DNA from: Desulfobacterales bacterium
GTDB lineage: Bacteria; Desulfobacterota; Desulfobacteria; Desulfobacterales; UBA2174_A
Assembly: GCA_025454075.1 (NCBI GenBank)
Contig: JALOPD010000099.1
Span: forward strand, 1-21,137
DNA: 21,137 nucleotides
Direction: 5' to 3'
The notes beneath the pieces are model-generated. The model was given only the letters and a program-made list of their open reading frames with translations, did no database searches and had not been told where the DNA came from. A program made the translations under genes and the position numbers. Positions 1 through 7,130 of the stretch are shown here, piece after piece (the first letter of the stretch is position 1; each line of letters opens with the position of its first letter).

Positions 1-133
1 CGACCCCCTGGTCGAATTTCACCTGGGGCCTCCCCTTTCCGTAAAACACCATCGCCTTTTCGCCGGCCTGATGGATGAAATCCATCCCGAACCCTATCAA
101 ATCATCGAATTCCGGCCTCTTTCCGTCGCTCAT
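1..133 (-). CDS. Inositol monophosphatase-family protein, N-terminus only
   Basis: This reading frame was found by translating the minus strand. ATG at 133 follows an AGGAGGGCGA ribosome site and the frame stays open for 44 codons to the window edge. The product starts MSDGKRPEFDDLIGFGMDFI and contains AGEKAMVFYGKGRPQVKFD. A helix followed by 'YGKG.P.VKFD' resembles the N-termini of bacterial inositol monophosphatase / 3'(2'),5'-bisphosphate nucleotidase proteins, which dephosphorylate inositol phosphates or PAP in the cytoplasm. None of the metal-binding motifs (GEE, DPIDGT) fall inside the window, so the family call rests on resemblance of the first helix alone. The strong ribosome site and a TACAAT -10 motif upstream support a genuine gene start. 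Confidence 0.55.
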   Translation of the reverse strand, partial: MSDGKRPEFDDLIGFGMDFIHQAGEKAMVFYGKGRPQVKFDQGV

Positions 134-172
134 TCGCCCTCCTGTTTAGGTTATCTGCCATTCTCAAGTAAT

Positions 173-178
173 ATTGTA
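173..178 (-). promoter_or_regulatory. -10-like hexamer upstream of the gene starting at 133
   Basis: The minus strand reads TACAAT (5 of 6 to TATAAT) about 40 bases before the ATG at 133. The -35 region at normal spacing is poor (TTCCGA), so only the -10 element is convincing. Confidence 0.3.
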
Positions 179-249
179 ATCCTGTTGCCGTCCTGTCGGA
201 ATTGTGTGGGCACGGCTTCCAGTCGTAATCGAAAGTCCGTTTTCTGACC

Positions 250-287
250 GCGGCAAAATGCCGCTCGCCCCCAAGCAGATGTCTGCT
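250..287. other. Two adjacent short palindromes
   Basis: GCGGC-AAAAT-GCCGC at 250-264 is a 5-bp stem. AGCAGA-TG-TCTGCT at 274-287 is an uninterrupted 14-base palindromic site. They sit between the minus-strand gene start and the plus-strand promoter-like motif at 343, where an operator could lie. No protein family is implied by the sequence. Confidence 0.25.
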
Positions 288-342
288 ATAACCGGCTGCG
301 GGCAAAGGATCAAGAGCAAAAGCGGGCGTGGGGGCCGGTTTC

Positions 343-370
343 TTGACAAGCCTCAACCTCTGGCATAGTG
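343..370 (+). promoter_or_regulatory. Sigma70-like promoter with no gene directly downstream
   Basis: TTGACA at 343-348 is a perfect -35 hexamer. CATAGT at 365-370 (4 of 6) follows after 16 bases. Transcription would start near 377, about 260 bases before the HD-domain gene at 639, with the C/G-rich hairpin repeats in between. It may drive that gene through a long leader, a short RNA, or nothing. Confidence 0.35.
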
Positions 371-436
371 TCGCCCGGACGATTGAGCGCTTCGCTAACT
401 GTTCAGACCCATCAGGGACACCACGAAGCATGAAAA

Positions 437-577
437 TTACCCCCTCCCCTGGCCCCTCCCGCAAGGGGAGAGGAATCAACGCTTGCATCTCCATCTATCC
501 GGACTATACAGGGGAGGGAAATCACGCTTCTATCTCTCCTCCCCCTTGACGGGGGAGGCCGGGTGGGGGTGATTAAT
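437..577. repeat. Inverted pair of C/G-rich dispersed-repeat units
   Basis: A unit at about 437-476 (ATTACCCCCTCCCCTGG, then a CCCCT...AGGGG hairpin) is mirrored by a unit at about 534-577. Read on the minus strand the second unit runs ATCACCCCCACCCGGC, then a hairpin. In that second unit CCTCCCCC (538-545) pairs perfectly with GGGGGAGG (551-558) around a five-base loop. Between the hairpins an imperfect direct repeat occurs at 465-491 and 511-536 (GGGGAGAGGAATCAACGCTT versus GGGGAGGGAAATCACGCTT). Units of this 'CCCTCCCC...GGGGAGAGG' kind are common as dispersed intergenic repeats in proteobacterial genomes. The rest of the 134-638 gap holds only the promoter-like motifs and palindromes listed separately. 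Confidence 0.6.
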
Positions 578-638
578 CGCGCACGGCCATTTTCGTACTA
601 AGGCCGCTTTAAAAGTGAATTACTAAGAAGGAGGAGCG

Positions 639-1235
639 ATGGATTCCAACACCCCGACGCGCGCGACCGCGCTGGCGCTGCTCAAGGAGTTCAACCAGAG
701 CGACAGCCTGATCAAGCATGCCCTGGCCGTAGAGGCCGTCATGCGCCGCTTTGCCCGCACGCGCGGTCAGGACGAGGCGCAGTGGGGCATCGTCGGTCTC
801 GTGCACGATTTGGACTACGAGAAGTTCCCGGAACAGCACTGCCGCAAGACCGAGGAGATCCTGCGCGAGCGCAACTGGCCCGCGGAGTACATCCGCGCCG
901 TGGTCAGCCACGGCTGGGGCATCTGCTCGGATGTTAAGCCGGAAAGCGAGATGGAAAAGGTGCTCTTCGCCGTGGACGAGTTGACCGGGCTCGTCACGAC
1001 CTCGGCCCTGGTGCGCCCATCGAAGAGTGTCCTCGACATGGAGGCCTCGTCGGTCAAGAAGAAGTGGAAGGACAAGCGCTTCGCGGCGGGCGTGGACCGC
1101 TCCATCATCGAGAAGGGCGCCGCCATGCTCGGCATGGACCTCACCGCCCTCATCACCGAAACCATCCTGGGGATGCGAGAGGCGGCCGAAGAGATCGGCC
1201 TCAAAGGAAACGTTGCAGCCCCATCCAGAACCTGA
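639..1235 (+). CDS. HD-domain metal-dependent hydrolase
   Basis: This 198-residue cytoplasmic protein has HD-superfamily features: H27 in SLIKHALAVEAVMR, the HD doublet H56-D57 in GLVHDLDYEKFPEQH, H91 in AVVSHGWG, and D113 in FAVDELTGLV. Together these fit the H...HD...D metal-ligand pattern of HD phosphohydrolases. Single-domain proteins of this length, with an 'A.DELTGLV' segment, are widespread and usually annotated only as HD-domain or HDIG-domain proteins. The substrate, possibly a nucleotide or phosphate ester, cannot be read from the sequence. The ATG at 639 follows AAGAAGGAGGAGCG, a very strong ribosome site. The gene stands alone and is convergent with the MFS gene, 31 bases apart, with a hairpin between. 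Confidence 0.9.
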   Translation: MDSNTPTRATALALLKEFNQSDSLIKHALAVEAVMRRFARTRGQDEAQWGIVGLVHDLDYEKFPEQHCRKTEEILRERNWPAEYIRAVVSHGWGICSDVKPESEMEKVLFAVDELTGLVTTSALVRPSKSVLDMEASSVKKKWKDKRFAAGVDRSIIEKGAAMLGMDLTALITETILGMREAAEEIGLKGNVAAPSRT

Positions 1236-1243
1236 ATCCATTT

Positions 1244-1262
1244 TCACCGCACGCTGCGGTGA
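1244..1262. terminator. Hairpin between convergent genes
   Basis: TCACCGCA (1244-1251) pairs perfectly with TGCGGTGA (1255-1262) around a three-base loop in the short gap between the HD gene and the MFS gene. The right arm stops just short of the MFS stop codon. Neither strand has a clear T-tract, so it may be a weak or Rho-assisted bidirectional terminator. Confidence 0.5.
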
Positions 1263-1266
1263 GCCT

Positions 1267-2697
1267 TCATCCCCGGCCCCCCCGCAGAGAACCGCGTGAA
1301 AAAGAAAAATAGATGCCGCAAAGGCACAGCCCGAAGAAGATGAAGAGCGCATAGCGCACGCTCGCAAGGAAGGCGGGATGCAGCTCGGGGGTGATCTGCA
1401 CCCGCCCGATGACGAGGGCGAATACGAGCGTCACGATCCCGAGGGACAGCATCTGCCCCAGCAGGCGCATGGTCGCAACCGACCCGGAGGCGACCCCGTA
1501 GTAGCGCTTTTCGACCGAGCTCATGATGGCGTTCATATTGGGAGACGAAAACAGGGCGAAGCCGAACCCCATGATCACGAGGCAGGCGACGATGACCCCC
1601 ATCCCGGTGCCGGCTCCGATGCGGGCCAGCATCAGCAGGGCCAGCGCCGTGATGCCCATCCCCGCGGAGGCCAGCAGCCGCGGTTCGACGCGGTCGGAGA
1701 GCCTTCCCGCAAAGGGTGACAGCAGGGCCATCATCACCGGCTGGGCGATCAGGACCAGGCCGGCCTGCTGTGGGGAAAGGCCCTTGATGTACTGCAGGAA
1801 CAGGCTCATCAGAAAGGTCACCCCGAACGTCGCCCCGTAGTGGATGAGCGCCGCCAGGCAGGAAAAGCCGAACACCCGGTTGCGCATGAACAGCCGCACC
1901 TCGAACACCGGGTGCGCCACGCGCAGCTCCCAACCGGCAAAAGCCGCCAAACCGCCGAAACCGGCCAGGACCAGCACTCCGCCCCACACATCCGGAAGGA
2001 CCGAGACCCCGCCCATGAGCGCGATGATCGCCAGGGCGTAGATGAACGCTCCGGCGAGGTCGAAGGGCTCTCCGCGGGCACCCGCCCACTCGCCCTTGAG
2101 CTTCCAGAGCGTCAACAGAATCAGGCCGAGGCCGAAGGGGGCTGGGACCAGGAACACGCTGCGCCAGGAGAAGGTCTGGGTCAGCCAGCCGCCGGCCAGG
2201 GGTCCGCAGCTCAGGCCGGAATAGACCGCTGCCACCGTGATGCCCAGCACCCGTCCGCGTTCGGCCAGGGGGAAGACCGAAGTCACGATCGCGATCCCCG
2301 TGGTGAAGATCATGGCGATCCCGACCCCCTGGATTACCCGGAAGGCAATCAGGGCCGCCATCGACCAGGCCAGCCCCGAAAGGAGGGATGCCAGCGTGAA
2401 GATGAGCGTGCCCGCCATGAACACTCTCTTGCGCCCATGGATGTCGGCCAGCTTGCCGACCGGGACCAGCGCCACGGCGGCGGCCACGATGTAAGCAGTC
2501 GCCACCCAGCTCAGCAGGACCGCGTCCGCCTTGAAGTGGTCCCCTATGGCCGGCAGGGCGATGTTGACGGAGGAGAGCATGAAGGGGGTGAGGAAGGAGC
2601 TCAGCGCAGCGACGAGCAGCGCCGACCACCGCTGGGCCTGGTCCTCCGCCTGGTGCTGTGTGCCGGCTGGATTCATACGCAGCGACTCATACTGCAT
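1267..2697 (-). CDS. MFS transporter, DHA2 (14-TMS) drug-exporter type
   Basis: This 476-residue polytopic inner-membrane protein is probably a proton-coupled exporter. After a short hydrophilic N-terminus, the first helix carries FLTPFMLSSVNIALPAIGDHF, the D/N-type TM1 signature of DHA2 drug/H+ antiporters. Motif A, GKLADIHGRK, is at about residues 81-90. Motif C-like GLSCGPLAGGWLTQTFSWR follows in TM5 and the TM5-6 loop. A later LSPQQAGLVLIAQPVMMALLSPFAGRLSDR segment is also typical of the family. Length fits 14 helices. I use the ATG at 2697; a second in-frame ATG at 2676 is possible, and neither has a good ribosome site. The open frame extends further upstream but would run through the divergent dihydrouridine synthase gene. 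The exported compound is not predictable and no TolC or adaptor partner is adjacent. Confidence 0.9.
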   Translation of the reverse strand: MQYESLRMNPAGTQHQAEDQAQRWSALLVAALSSFLTPFMLSSVNIALPAIGDHFKADAVLLSWVATAYIVAAAVALVPVGKLADIHGRKRVFMAGTLIFTLASLLSGLAWSMAALIAFRVIQGVGIAMIFTTGIAIVTSVFPLAERGRVLGITVAAVYSGLSCGPLAGGWLTQTFSWRSVFLVPAPFGLGLILLTLWKLKGEWAGARGEPFDLAGAFIYALAIIALMGGVSVLPDVWGGVLVLAGFGGLAAFAGWELRVAHPVFEVRLFMRNRVFGFSCLAALIHYGATFGVTFLMSLFLQYIKGLSPQQAGLVLIAQPVMMALLSPFAGRLSDRVEPRLLASAGMGITALALLMLARIGAGTGMGVIVACLVIMGFGFALFSSPNMNAIMSSVEKRYYGVASGSVATMRLLGQMLSLGIVTLVFALVIGRVQITPELHPAFLASVRYALFIFFGLCLCGIYFSFSRGSLRGGRG

Positions 2698-2734
2698 TTC
2701 TGATCCGGGAGCAAACCGCGAGCCCGCGGGCGTC

Positions 2735-2763
2735 TTTACTTGGCGCATTCCCGCCGCTATAGT
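2735..2763 (+). promoter_or_regulatory. Sigma70-like promoter for the dihydrouridine synthase gene
   Basis: TTTACT (2735-2740, 4 of 6) and TATAGT (2758-2763, 5 of 6) are separated by exactly 17 bases. The predicted transcription start near 2770 coincides with the ATG at 2770, so the message would be leaderless or nearly so. Confidence 0.5.
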
Positions 2764-2769
2764 CAACGC

Positions 2770-3801
2770 ATGACTGCCGACCGCCAAGCCCCCCGACTGG
2801 TCCTGGCCCCCCTGAAGGGCTTCACGGACGCAGTCTTTCGCAATACCTTCGCCGAACATTTCGGCGGCTTCGACAGTGCCATGGCCCCCTTTGTGGCAAC
2901 CGTTGCGGCCGACCGTCTCACCGACAAACACGTCCGGGACCTCCTGCCGCACCAGAACACCCGCATGCCGATCGAGCCTCAGATCCTGGGCAACGCCGCC
3001 GAGGATTTCATATTTCTGGCCCGGCGCCTCAGCGACATGGGCTACCCGGACGTGAACTGGAACCTGGGCTGCCCGTTCCGGCCGGTGACCAAGAAACGCC
3101 GCGGATCGGGGCTGCTGCCGTTCCCCGAACAGGTGGACGAGTTTCTATCCAAGACCCTGCCCGCCATCCCCGGCCGGCTCTCCATCAAGATGCGTTTGGG
3201 CCGCAACTCGCCCGATGAAATCCTCAGGCTGCTGCCCCTCCTCGACCGCTACCCCCTGAAGGAGATCACGATCCACCCGCGCACCGCGCGGCAGATGTAC
3301 GCGGGGCTGCCGGACCTCGACATGTTCCAAGCTTGCCTGGAGCGGATCCGCCACCCTGTCGTTTACAACGGCGACATCACCGGCCTGGAACAGTTTCGAA
3401 CCCTGGCGGCCCGCTTTCCCCGCGTCGATTCCTGGATGATCGGCCGGGGGGCGCTGTCAAACCCTTTTCTGCCGGCCATCATCAAGAACGGCCGGGATGG
3501 GGTTGGCGGCAAGCTCGAGAAATTCAAGGCCTTCTACGAGGAGCTCTTCGCTCGCTACCAGGAGCGGCTCTGCGGGCCGGGGCACCTGCTGAACCACATG
3601 AAGGGTTTCTGGACGTACTTCGCCGCTGCGTTTGAAAACGGACAGGACATTCAAAAGCGGATCCACCGCAGCTTCACGCTGCCGCGTTACCTTGAGACGG
3701 TTGAGTGCGTTTTCAAAGAAACGGCCGGTTGGCGCGAAGAAGCCACCCCCGCTGCCAGCGGCGGGGATGGCTTCCTTTCCGGGGCGGCAACCCCTTGTTA
3801 A
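2770..3801 (+). CDS. tRNA-dihydrouridine synthase family protein
   Basis: This 343-residue FMN enzyme of the Dus family reduces specific uridines in the tRNA D-loop. The TIM barrel opens with LAPLKGFTDAVFRNTF, matching the family's 'LAPM.G.TD..FR'. NWNLGCPFRPVTKKRRGSGLL carries the GCP cysteine that acts as the general acid. IKMRLG, TIHPRTARQMYAG (canonical 'HgRT..Q.Y.G'), VYNGDI and WMIGRGALSNPFL (flavin phosphate binding) follow in family order. The region after about residue 235 is the C-terminal helical RNA-binding domain. The barrel begins almost at residue 1, so the ATG at 2770 is the likely start. A TTG at 2740 lies inside the promoter. No Shine-Dalgarno sequence precedes 2770. Subfamily (DusA, B or C) is not assigned; the KGFTD spelling suggests a DusC-like or unclassified branch. 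Confidence 0.92.
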   Translation: MTADRQAPRLVLAPLKGFTDAVFRNTFAEHFGGFDSAMAPFVATVAADRLTDKHVRDLLPHQNTRMPIEPQILGNAAEDFIFLARRLSDMGYPDVNWNLGCPFRPVTKKRRGSGLLPFPEQVDEFLSKTLPAIPGRLSIKMRLGRNSPDEILRLLPLLDRYPLKEITIHPRTARQMYAGLPDLDMFQACLERIRHPVVYNGDITGLEQFRTLAARFPRVDSWMIGRGALSNPFLPAIIKNGRDGVGGKLEKFKAFYEELFARYQERLCGPGHLLNHMKGFWTYFAAAFENGQDIQKRIHRSFTLPRYLETVECVFKETAGWREEATPAASGGDGFLSGAATPC

Positions 3802-3834
3802 ACCGCTCGTCCCCCGACCGGGAACGAGCGGTTT
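3800..3834. terminator. Bidirectional hairpin terminator between convergent genes
   Basis: AAACCGCTCGT (3800-3810) pairs perfectly with ACGAGCGGTTT (3824-3834), an 11-bp stem in the 35-base gap between two convergent stop codons. The T-rich 3' arm and following TTAC on the plus strand, and TTTAAC on the minus strand, suit termination in both directions. Confidence 0.75.
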
Positions 3835-3836
3835 GG

Positions 3837-5285
3837 TTACTTCTTCACCTTCAACACCACGAACCCGGCGGTTCCGCGCTTGACCAAAAACGATGCGGCA
3901 TCGCCCGGCTTGGTTTTGCCGAACTCGGCCTTCATCTCGCTCACCGACTGGACCGGGACGCGGTTGACCTCCTTCACGATGTCCCCCTGCTGCAGACCCG
4001 ACTGGTCGGCCTTGCTGCCGGGCTTGACCGCCGCCACCAGGACGCCTTTCTCGTTTTCATCGATGCCGAAACGGCGGGCGGTTTCAGGGTTGAGGTCCGC
4101 GGCGCGGATGCCCAGCTCATCGGTTTCCGGCGTCGGGCCCTTGGCTTCCAGCTCTGTTTCCTTGCGCTCGGACAGCTGCACCTTCAGGACCCGCTCCTTG
4201 CCCTCGCGCAGGATCTTCACCGGGATTTCCCTGCCGACCGCCATGGCGGCCACGGCCGAAGACAACTCCCGGCCGGTCCCGACCGGCTTGCCGTCGACAG
4301 CGATGATGACGTCCTTCGCCTGGATGCCGGCCTTGTCGGCCGGGTCCCCCGGGAAGACCTGGGTGACCAGCACCCCCTTCTGGTCTTTGAGCCCGTAGTA
4401 CTGGGCCAGTTCCGGCGTCAGGTCCTGGATCCCGACCCCCATCCAGCCGCGGGTGACGCTGCCGCGCTCTTTCAGCTGGGCGATGATGTTCTGCGCCAGG
4501 TTCACCGGGATGGCAAACCCGATCCCCTGGCCCTGGGCGACGATGGCGGTGTTGATGCCGATCACCTCGCCGTTCATGTTCAGAAGCGGCCCGCCGCTGT
4601 TGCCCGGGTTGATGGAAGCGTCCGTCTGGATGAAGTCGTCGTAAGGGCCGGCGCCGATGAAGCGCCCCTTGGCGCTGACGATGCCGGCCGTGACGGTCTG
4701 CTCCAGGCCGAAGGGGCTGCCCACGGCGAGCACCCAGCTGCCGACTTCCAGCTTCTCGGAGTCCCCCATCTTCAGGGGGGACAGCTCTTTCGCGCCTTCG
4801 ATCTGGATCAGGGCCAGATCGGTCTTGGGGTCGCGGCCGATGATCTTGGCGTCGAATTCCCTCTCGTCGGCCAGCCGGACCTTGATCTGGTCGGCATTCT
4901 CGACCACGTGGTTGTTGGTGACGATGAACCCCTCTTTGTCGATGACGAAGCCGGACCCCAAGCTCCTCTGTTTGAACTCCCGGCCCGGGCCGCCCTCGCT
5001 GAAGGGGTCCCGGTTGGGATCGCGGTTGCCGAACGGGTTGCCGAAAAAATGCCGGAAAACAGGCCCGCCCTCTTTGGTGGTTTTCACGGTGCGGATGTTG
5101 ACGACGCCCGGCTGCACTTGCTTGGCCAGGGCGGAAAAATTGGGGAGCACCATCTGATACTTCGCATCGGCCGCCTCCGGTTCCTTGGCGTCGGACCGGG
5201 TCTCCATACCATAGCCCCAGATGACGCCGGTCATCGCCAGCACGGCCGCAGCCGCAGAGATTTTTTTTGCAAGACTCGAATACAT
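3837..5285 (-). CDS. htrA: Periplasmic HtrA/DegP-type serine protease (Do family)
   Basis: This 482-residue envelope protease and chaperone degrades or refolds misfolded periplasmic proteins. A basic start plus hydrophobic stretch (residues 5-25) forms a signal peptide or anchor. The trypsin-like domain carries the full triad: H126 in TNNHVV, D156 in TDLALI, and S230 in NPGNSGGPLL. LGSGFVIDKEGFIVTNNHVV is the family signature. The LA-loop region (GGPVFRHFFGNPFGNRDPNRDPF) is of the usual kind. Two PDZ domains follow (about 265-370 and 385-482), giving the normal DegP/DegQ layout and length. ATG at 5285 is preceded by AAGGAGGT, an excellent ribosome site. Upstream on the minus strand, TATAAA with TGAACC 17 bases before it is a weak promoter candidate. 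No sigma-E or CpxR site is clear. DegP versus DegQ cannot be settled. Confidence 0.95.
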   Translation of the reverse strand: MYSSLAKKISAAAAVLAMTGVIWGYGMETRSDAKEPEAADAKYQMVLPNFSALAKQVQPGVVNIRTVKTTKEGGPVFRHFFGNPFGNRDPNRDPFSEGGPGREFKQRSLGSGFVIDKEGFIVTNNHVVENADQIKVRLADEREFDAKIIGRDPKTDLALIQIEGAKELSPLKMGDSEKLEVGSWVLAVGSPFGLEQTVTAGIVSAKGRFIGAGPYDDFIQTDASINPGNSGGPLLNMNGEVIGINTAIVAQGQGIGFAIPVNLAQNIIAQLKERGSVTRGWMGVGIQDLTPELAQYYGLKDQKGVLVTQVFPGDPADKAGIQAKDVIIAVDGKPVGTGRELSSAVAAMAVGREIPVKILREGKERVLKVQLSERKETELEAKGPTPETDELGIRAADLNPETARRFGIDENEKGVLVAAVKPGSKADQSGLQQGDIVKEVNRVPVQSVSEMKAEFGKTKPGDAASFLVKRGTAGFVVLKVKK

Positions 5286-5563
5286 GTGTGTACCTCCTTG
5301 TGTTCAGCCGTTGGCTTGGTTTGTTTTATAAGGATAGTAACCCAGCAGGTTCACCGCAAGATGACCCCAAGATGATCAAAATATTATTCCTCCGGCTTTC
5401 GGCCACACCCGTCAGCACGTCCATCGGCGGGGTTGTTACTCCGGCAAATAAGCAGGTGCAACTTCAGCCGATGTTAGGCGGAGGAATTCCAAGGATAAGA
5501 GAAAACGAGGGGGCGGCTTGAAGCGAAGCGGATATCAGCCGGCAGACGGGCACTGGGGCGGTT
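5286..5563. other. Intergenic region, no gene seen
   Basis: These 278 bases lie between the acetyltransferase stop codon and the protease start. The protease ribosome site and a weak promoter are near 5286-5360. A plus-strand open frame through the region has no ribosome site, no recognisable protein features, and overlaps the protease signal-peptide codons, so I do not call it. Confidence 0.5.
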
Positions 5564-6046
5564 TTATTTTTTTCTGAACGCCGTCAGGGAGCCGATGGTT
5601 TTTCTCAGCAGGATTTCGGAGTGGCCGTCCACGAGATAGTCTTTCAGCTCCCCGACCACCTCGTACCCCAGGCCGCGGTAGAAACGCTGGGCATCCGGGT
5701 TGAAGGACGAAACGCAGATGAACATGTTGGGGTGACTTTTGAAAACACGCCGCTCGGCGAAGTTGACGAGCTTGCGGCCGATGCCCTGGTTTCTCGACCG
5801 CGGCGCCACGCAGATCGACTGGATGTAGCCGACGAAGCCCCCGTGGAGGTTGAGGACGATGAAACCGAATATCTCATCGCCCTTCACGGCGACGTAGATC
5901 TCCTTTTCGCCGGACGAGAGGTTGCGCAGCGAGGCGGAGTAACCCCGCTGCAGGGTGATCCATGGCTCGGACTCCGCCATCATGCGGGCGCAGGCGTCGA
6001 TTTCATGCGCCCCGCATATCGGCCGTGTCACCACGTTCCATTTCAT
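5564..6046 (-). CDS. GNAT-family N-acetyltransferase
   Basis: This 160-residue single-domain GNAT protein transfers an acetyl group from acetyl-CoA to an amine. Motif A, VAPRSRNQGIGRKLVNFAE, includes the Q/R-x-x-G-x-G acetyl-CoA pyrophosphate loop (R85-N-Q-G-I-G90). Before it, FGFIVLNLHGGFVGYIQSICV supplies strands 3 and 4. After it, NPDAQRFYRGLGYEVVGELKDYLVDGHSEILLRK is the usual motif B end with the conserved tyrosine in FY. The acceptor is unknown: the family includes small-molecule, ribosomal-protein and antibiotic acetylases. The ATG at 6046 has only a distant GGAG, so initiation may be weak. It is probably an independent gene, between the protease and a repeat-bearing gap. Confidence 0.88.
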   Translation of the reverse strand: MKWNVVTRPICGAHEIDACARMMAESEPWITLQRGYSASLRNLSSGEKEIYVAVKGDEIFGFIVLNLHGGFVGYIQSICVAPRSRNQGIGRKLVNFAERRVFKSHPNMFICVSSFNPDAQRFYRGLGYEVVGELKDYLVDGHSEILLRKTIGSLTAFRKK

Positions 6047-6084
6047 GGGCTGGTCGGGTCTCCGGCAAGGTCTGTCTGCGACCC

Positions 6085-6172
6085 CGTGGGAGCGGCTTTC
6101 CAGCCGCGATTAGTCCTTCGCCGCCGGGGCTGCTGTGGCGACCTCGGCCCATCGAGGCTGAAAGCCTCTCTC
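6085..6172. repeat. REP-like inverted pair (BIME-like)
   Basis: Unit 1 contains GTGGGAGCGGCTTTCCAGC with GCGGCT (6092-6097) paired to AGCCGC (6102-6107) across a TTCC loop, followed by GATTA. Unit 2, read on the minus strand, is GAGAGAGGCTTTCAGCCTCG with a 6-bp stem (6154-6159 with 6163-6168) and a GAA loop, followed by ATGG. The two units are recognisably the same element in opposite orientation. 'GTGGGAGCGGCTTT..AGCCGCGA' is a well-known style of bacterial repetitive extragenic palindrome. It occupies the gap between the SPFH gene (which ends at 6235) and the acetyltransferase gene. Confidence 0.65.
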
Positions 6173-6234
6173 GCATGTCTATGTCGAAAGGCTGGCGCTT
6201 CGTTCCGCAACCGACTTCCGGCGCAATCGTCCAC

Positions 6235-7086
6235 CTACTTCAGCACGCCCATGATGCCGCGCACCGCCGCCGGCAGGTCGGCCGGCAGCACCACCACCTT
6301 GGTGTTCTGGGAGGCGGAGACGTTGCTGAGGGCTTCCACGTACTTTTCGCCCAGCAGGTAGACCACCGGCAGCTCGTTTTGCTGGATGGCCTCGGTGACC
6401 TTCTGGATAGCGCGCTGGGTGCCTTCGGCGAGCACCACCTTGGCCTGGGCATCGCGCTTGGAGGCCTCGAAGCGGCCCTCGGCTTCCAGGATGGCGGCCG
6501 CTTTCTGCCCGTCGGCGCGGGTCACCACGGCGCGGCGCTCGCGCTCCGCGGCCGCCTGCTCCTCCATGGCCTTCTGCATCGTGCCCGAGGGCTTGATGTC
6601 CTGGATCTCCACGGTCTTCATGATGATGCCCCAGTCGGCGATGTCGTCCGATATCGCCGTCTTAAGCTTGGCCTTGATCGCATCCCGCGAAGAGAGGGCA
6701 TCGTCCAGGTCCATCTCGCCCACGATCGAGCGCAGCGAGGTCTGGACCAGGTTCTGGATGGCAAGGATGTAGTTCTCCACGCCGTAGACCGCCTTCTCCG
6801 GTGAGACGATGTTGATGTAGGCGATGGCGTTGACGATCAGGACGGCGTTGTCCTTGGTGATCACCTCCTGCGAGGGGATGTCGAGCACGATGTCCTTGGT
6901 GGTGACCTTGTGGGCGACCGAGTCGATGTAGGGCATGATGATGTTCAACCCAGGGCCCAGGGTCTTGTGGTATTTCCCGAGCCGCTGAACGACCTGCTTG
7001 CTGCCCTGGGGCACGATCCGCACCCCCAGCATGATCGTGATCAACACCACCACGACAAAAACCGCCACCATCACCATCTCAGGCAT
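6235..7086 (-). CDS. SPFH/stomatin-like membrane protein (paraslipin type)
   Basis: This 283-residue protein has one N-terminal membrane helix (about residues 4-22) followed by an SPFH/band-7 domain. RIVPQGSKQVVQRLGKYHKTLGPGLNIIMPYID is the family signature. VLDIPSQEVITKDNAVLIVNAIAYINI and SLRSIVGEMDLDDALSSRDAI are also diagnostic of slipins. The alanine/glutamate-rich segment about 168-215 (MEEQAAAERERRAVVTRADGQKAAA) is the coiled-coil oligomerisation region, and a VYLLGEKYVEAL tail follows. Such proteins form membrane-associated rings thought to organise lipid domains or protease complexes. ATG at 7086 follows GGGAGGATTCT. It is the second gene of a two-gene operon after nfeD, 44 bases apart, the standard partner arrangement. 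A longer open frame upstream overlaps nfeD and lacks a ribosome site. Confidence 0.93.
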   Translation of the reverse strand: MPEMVMVAVFVVVVLITIMLGVRIVPQGSKQVVQRLGKYHKTLGPGLNIIMPYIDSVAHKVTTKDIVLDIPSQEVITKDNAVLIVNAIAYINIVSPEKAVYGVENYILAIQNLVQTSLRSIVGEMDLDDALSSRDAIKAKLKTAISDDIADWGIIMKTVEIQDIKPSGTMQKAMEEQAAAERERRAVVTRADGQKAAAILEAEGRFEASKRDAQAKVVLAEGTQRAIQKVTEAIQQNELPVVYLLGEKYVEALSNVSASQNTKVVVLPADLPAAVRGIMGVLK

Positions 7087-7130
7087 AGAATCCTCCCGCT
7101 TCGGTTGTTGCGTCAGCTGGGTTATTGCTT

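Noticed and set aside
102..549. Open frames on both strands across the first intergenic region
   Set aside because: They lack ribosome sites, are C/G-repeat or R/P-rich in translation, and overlap the repeat pair and promoter motifs.
609..1367. Long minus-strand frame opposite the HD-domain gene
   Set aside because: It is a shadow of a high-GC gene: low-complexity H/A/G/R-rich translation, no ribosome site, while the plus frame has an HD signature.
1244..2629. 461-codon minus-strand frame overlapping the MFS gene
   Set aside because: The translation is G/R/P/H-rich without hydrophobic helices; the adjacent frame gives a complete MFS transporter.
2698..2952. N-terminal extension of the MFS frame upstream of 2697
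   Set aside because: It runs antisense through the start of the dihydrouridine synthase gene and shows no transporter-like sequence.
3705..5375. 556-codon plus-strand frame opposite the HtrA gene
   Set aside because: It is the antisense shadow of the protease, rich in D/L/H/R/G repeats typical of GC-rich reverse frames.
5267..5521. 84-codon plus-strand frame upstream of the HtrA gene
   Set aside because: No ribosome site, starts inside the protease signal-peptide codons, and no recognisable protein pattern.
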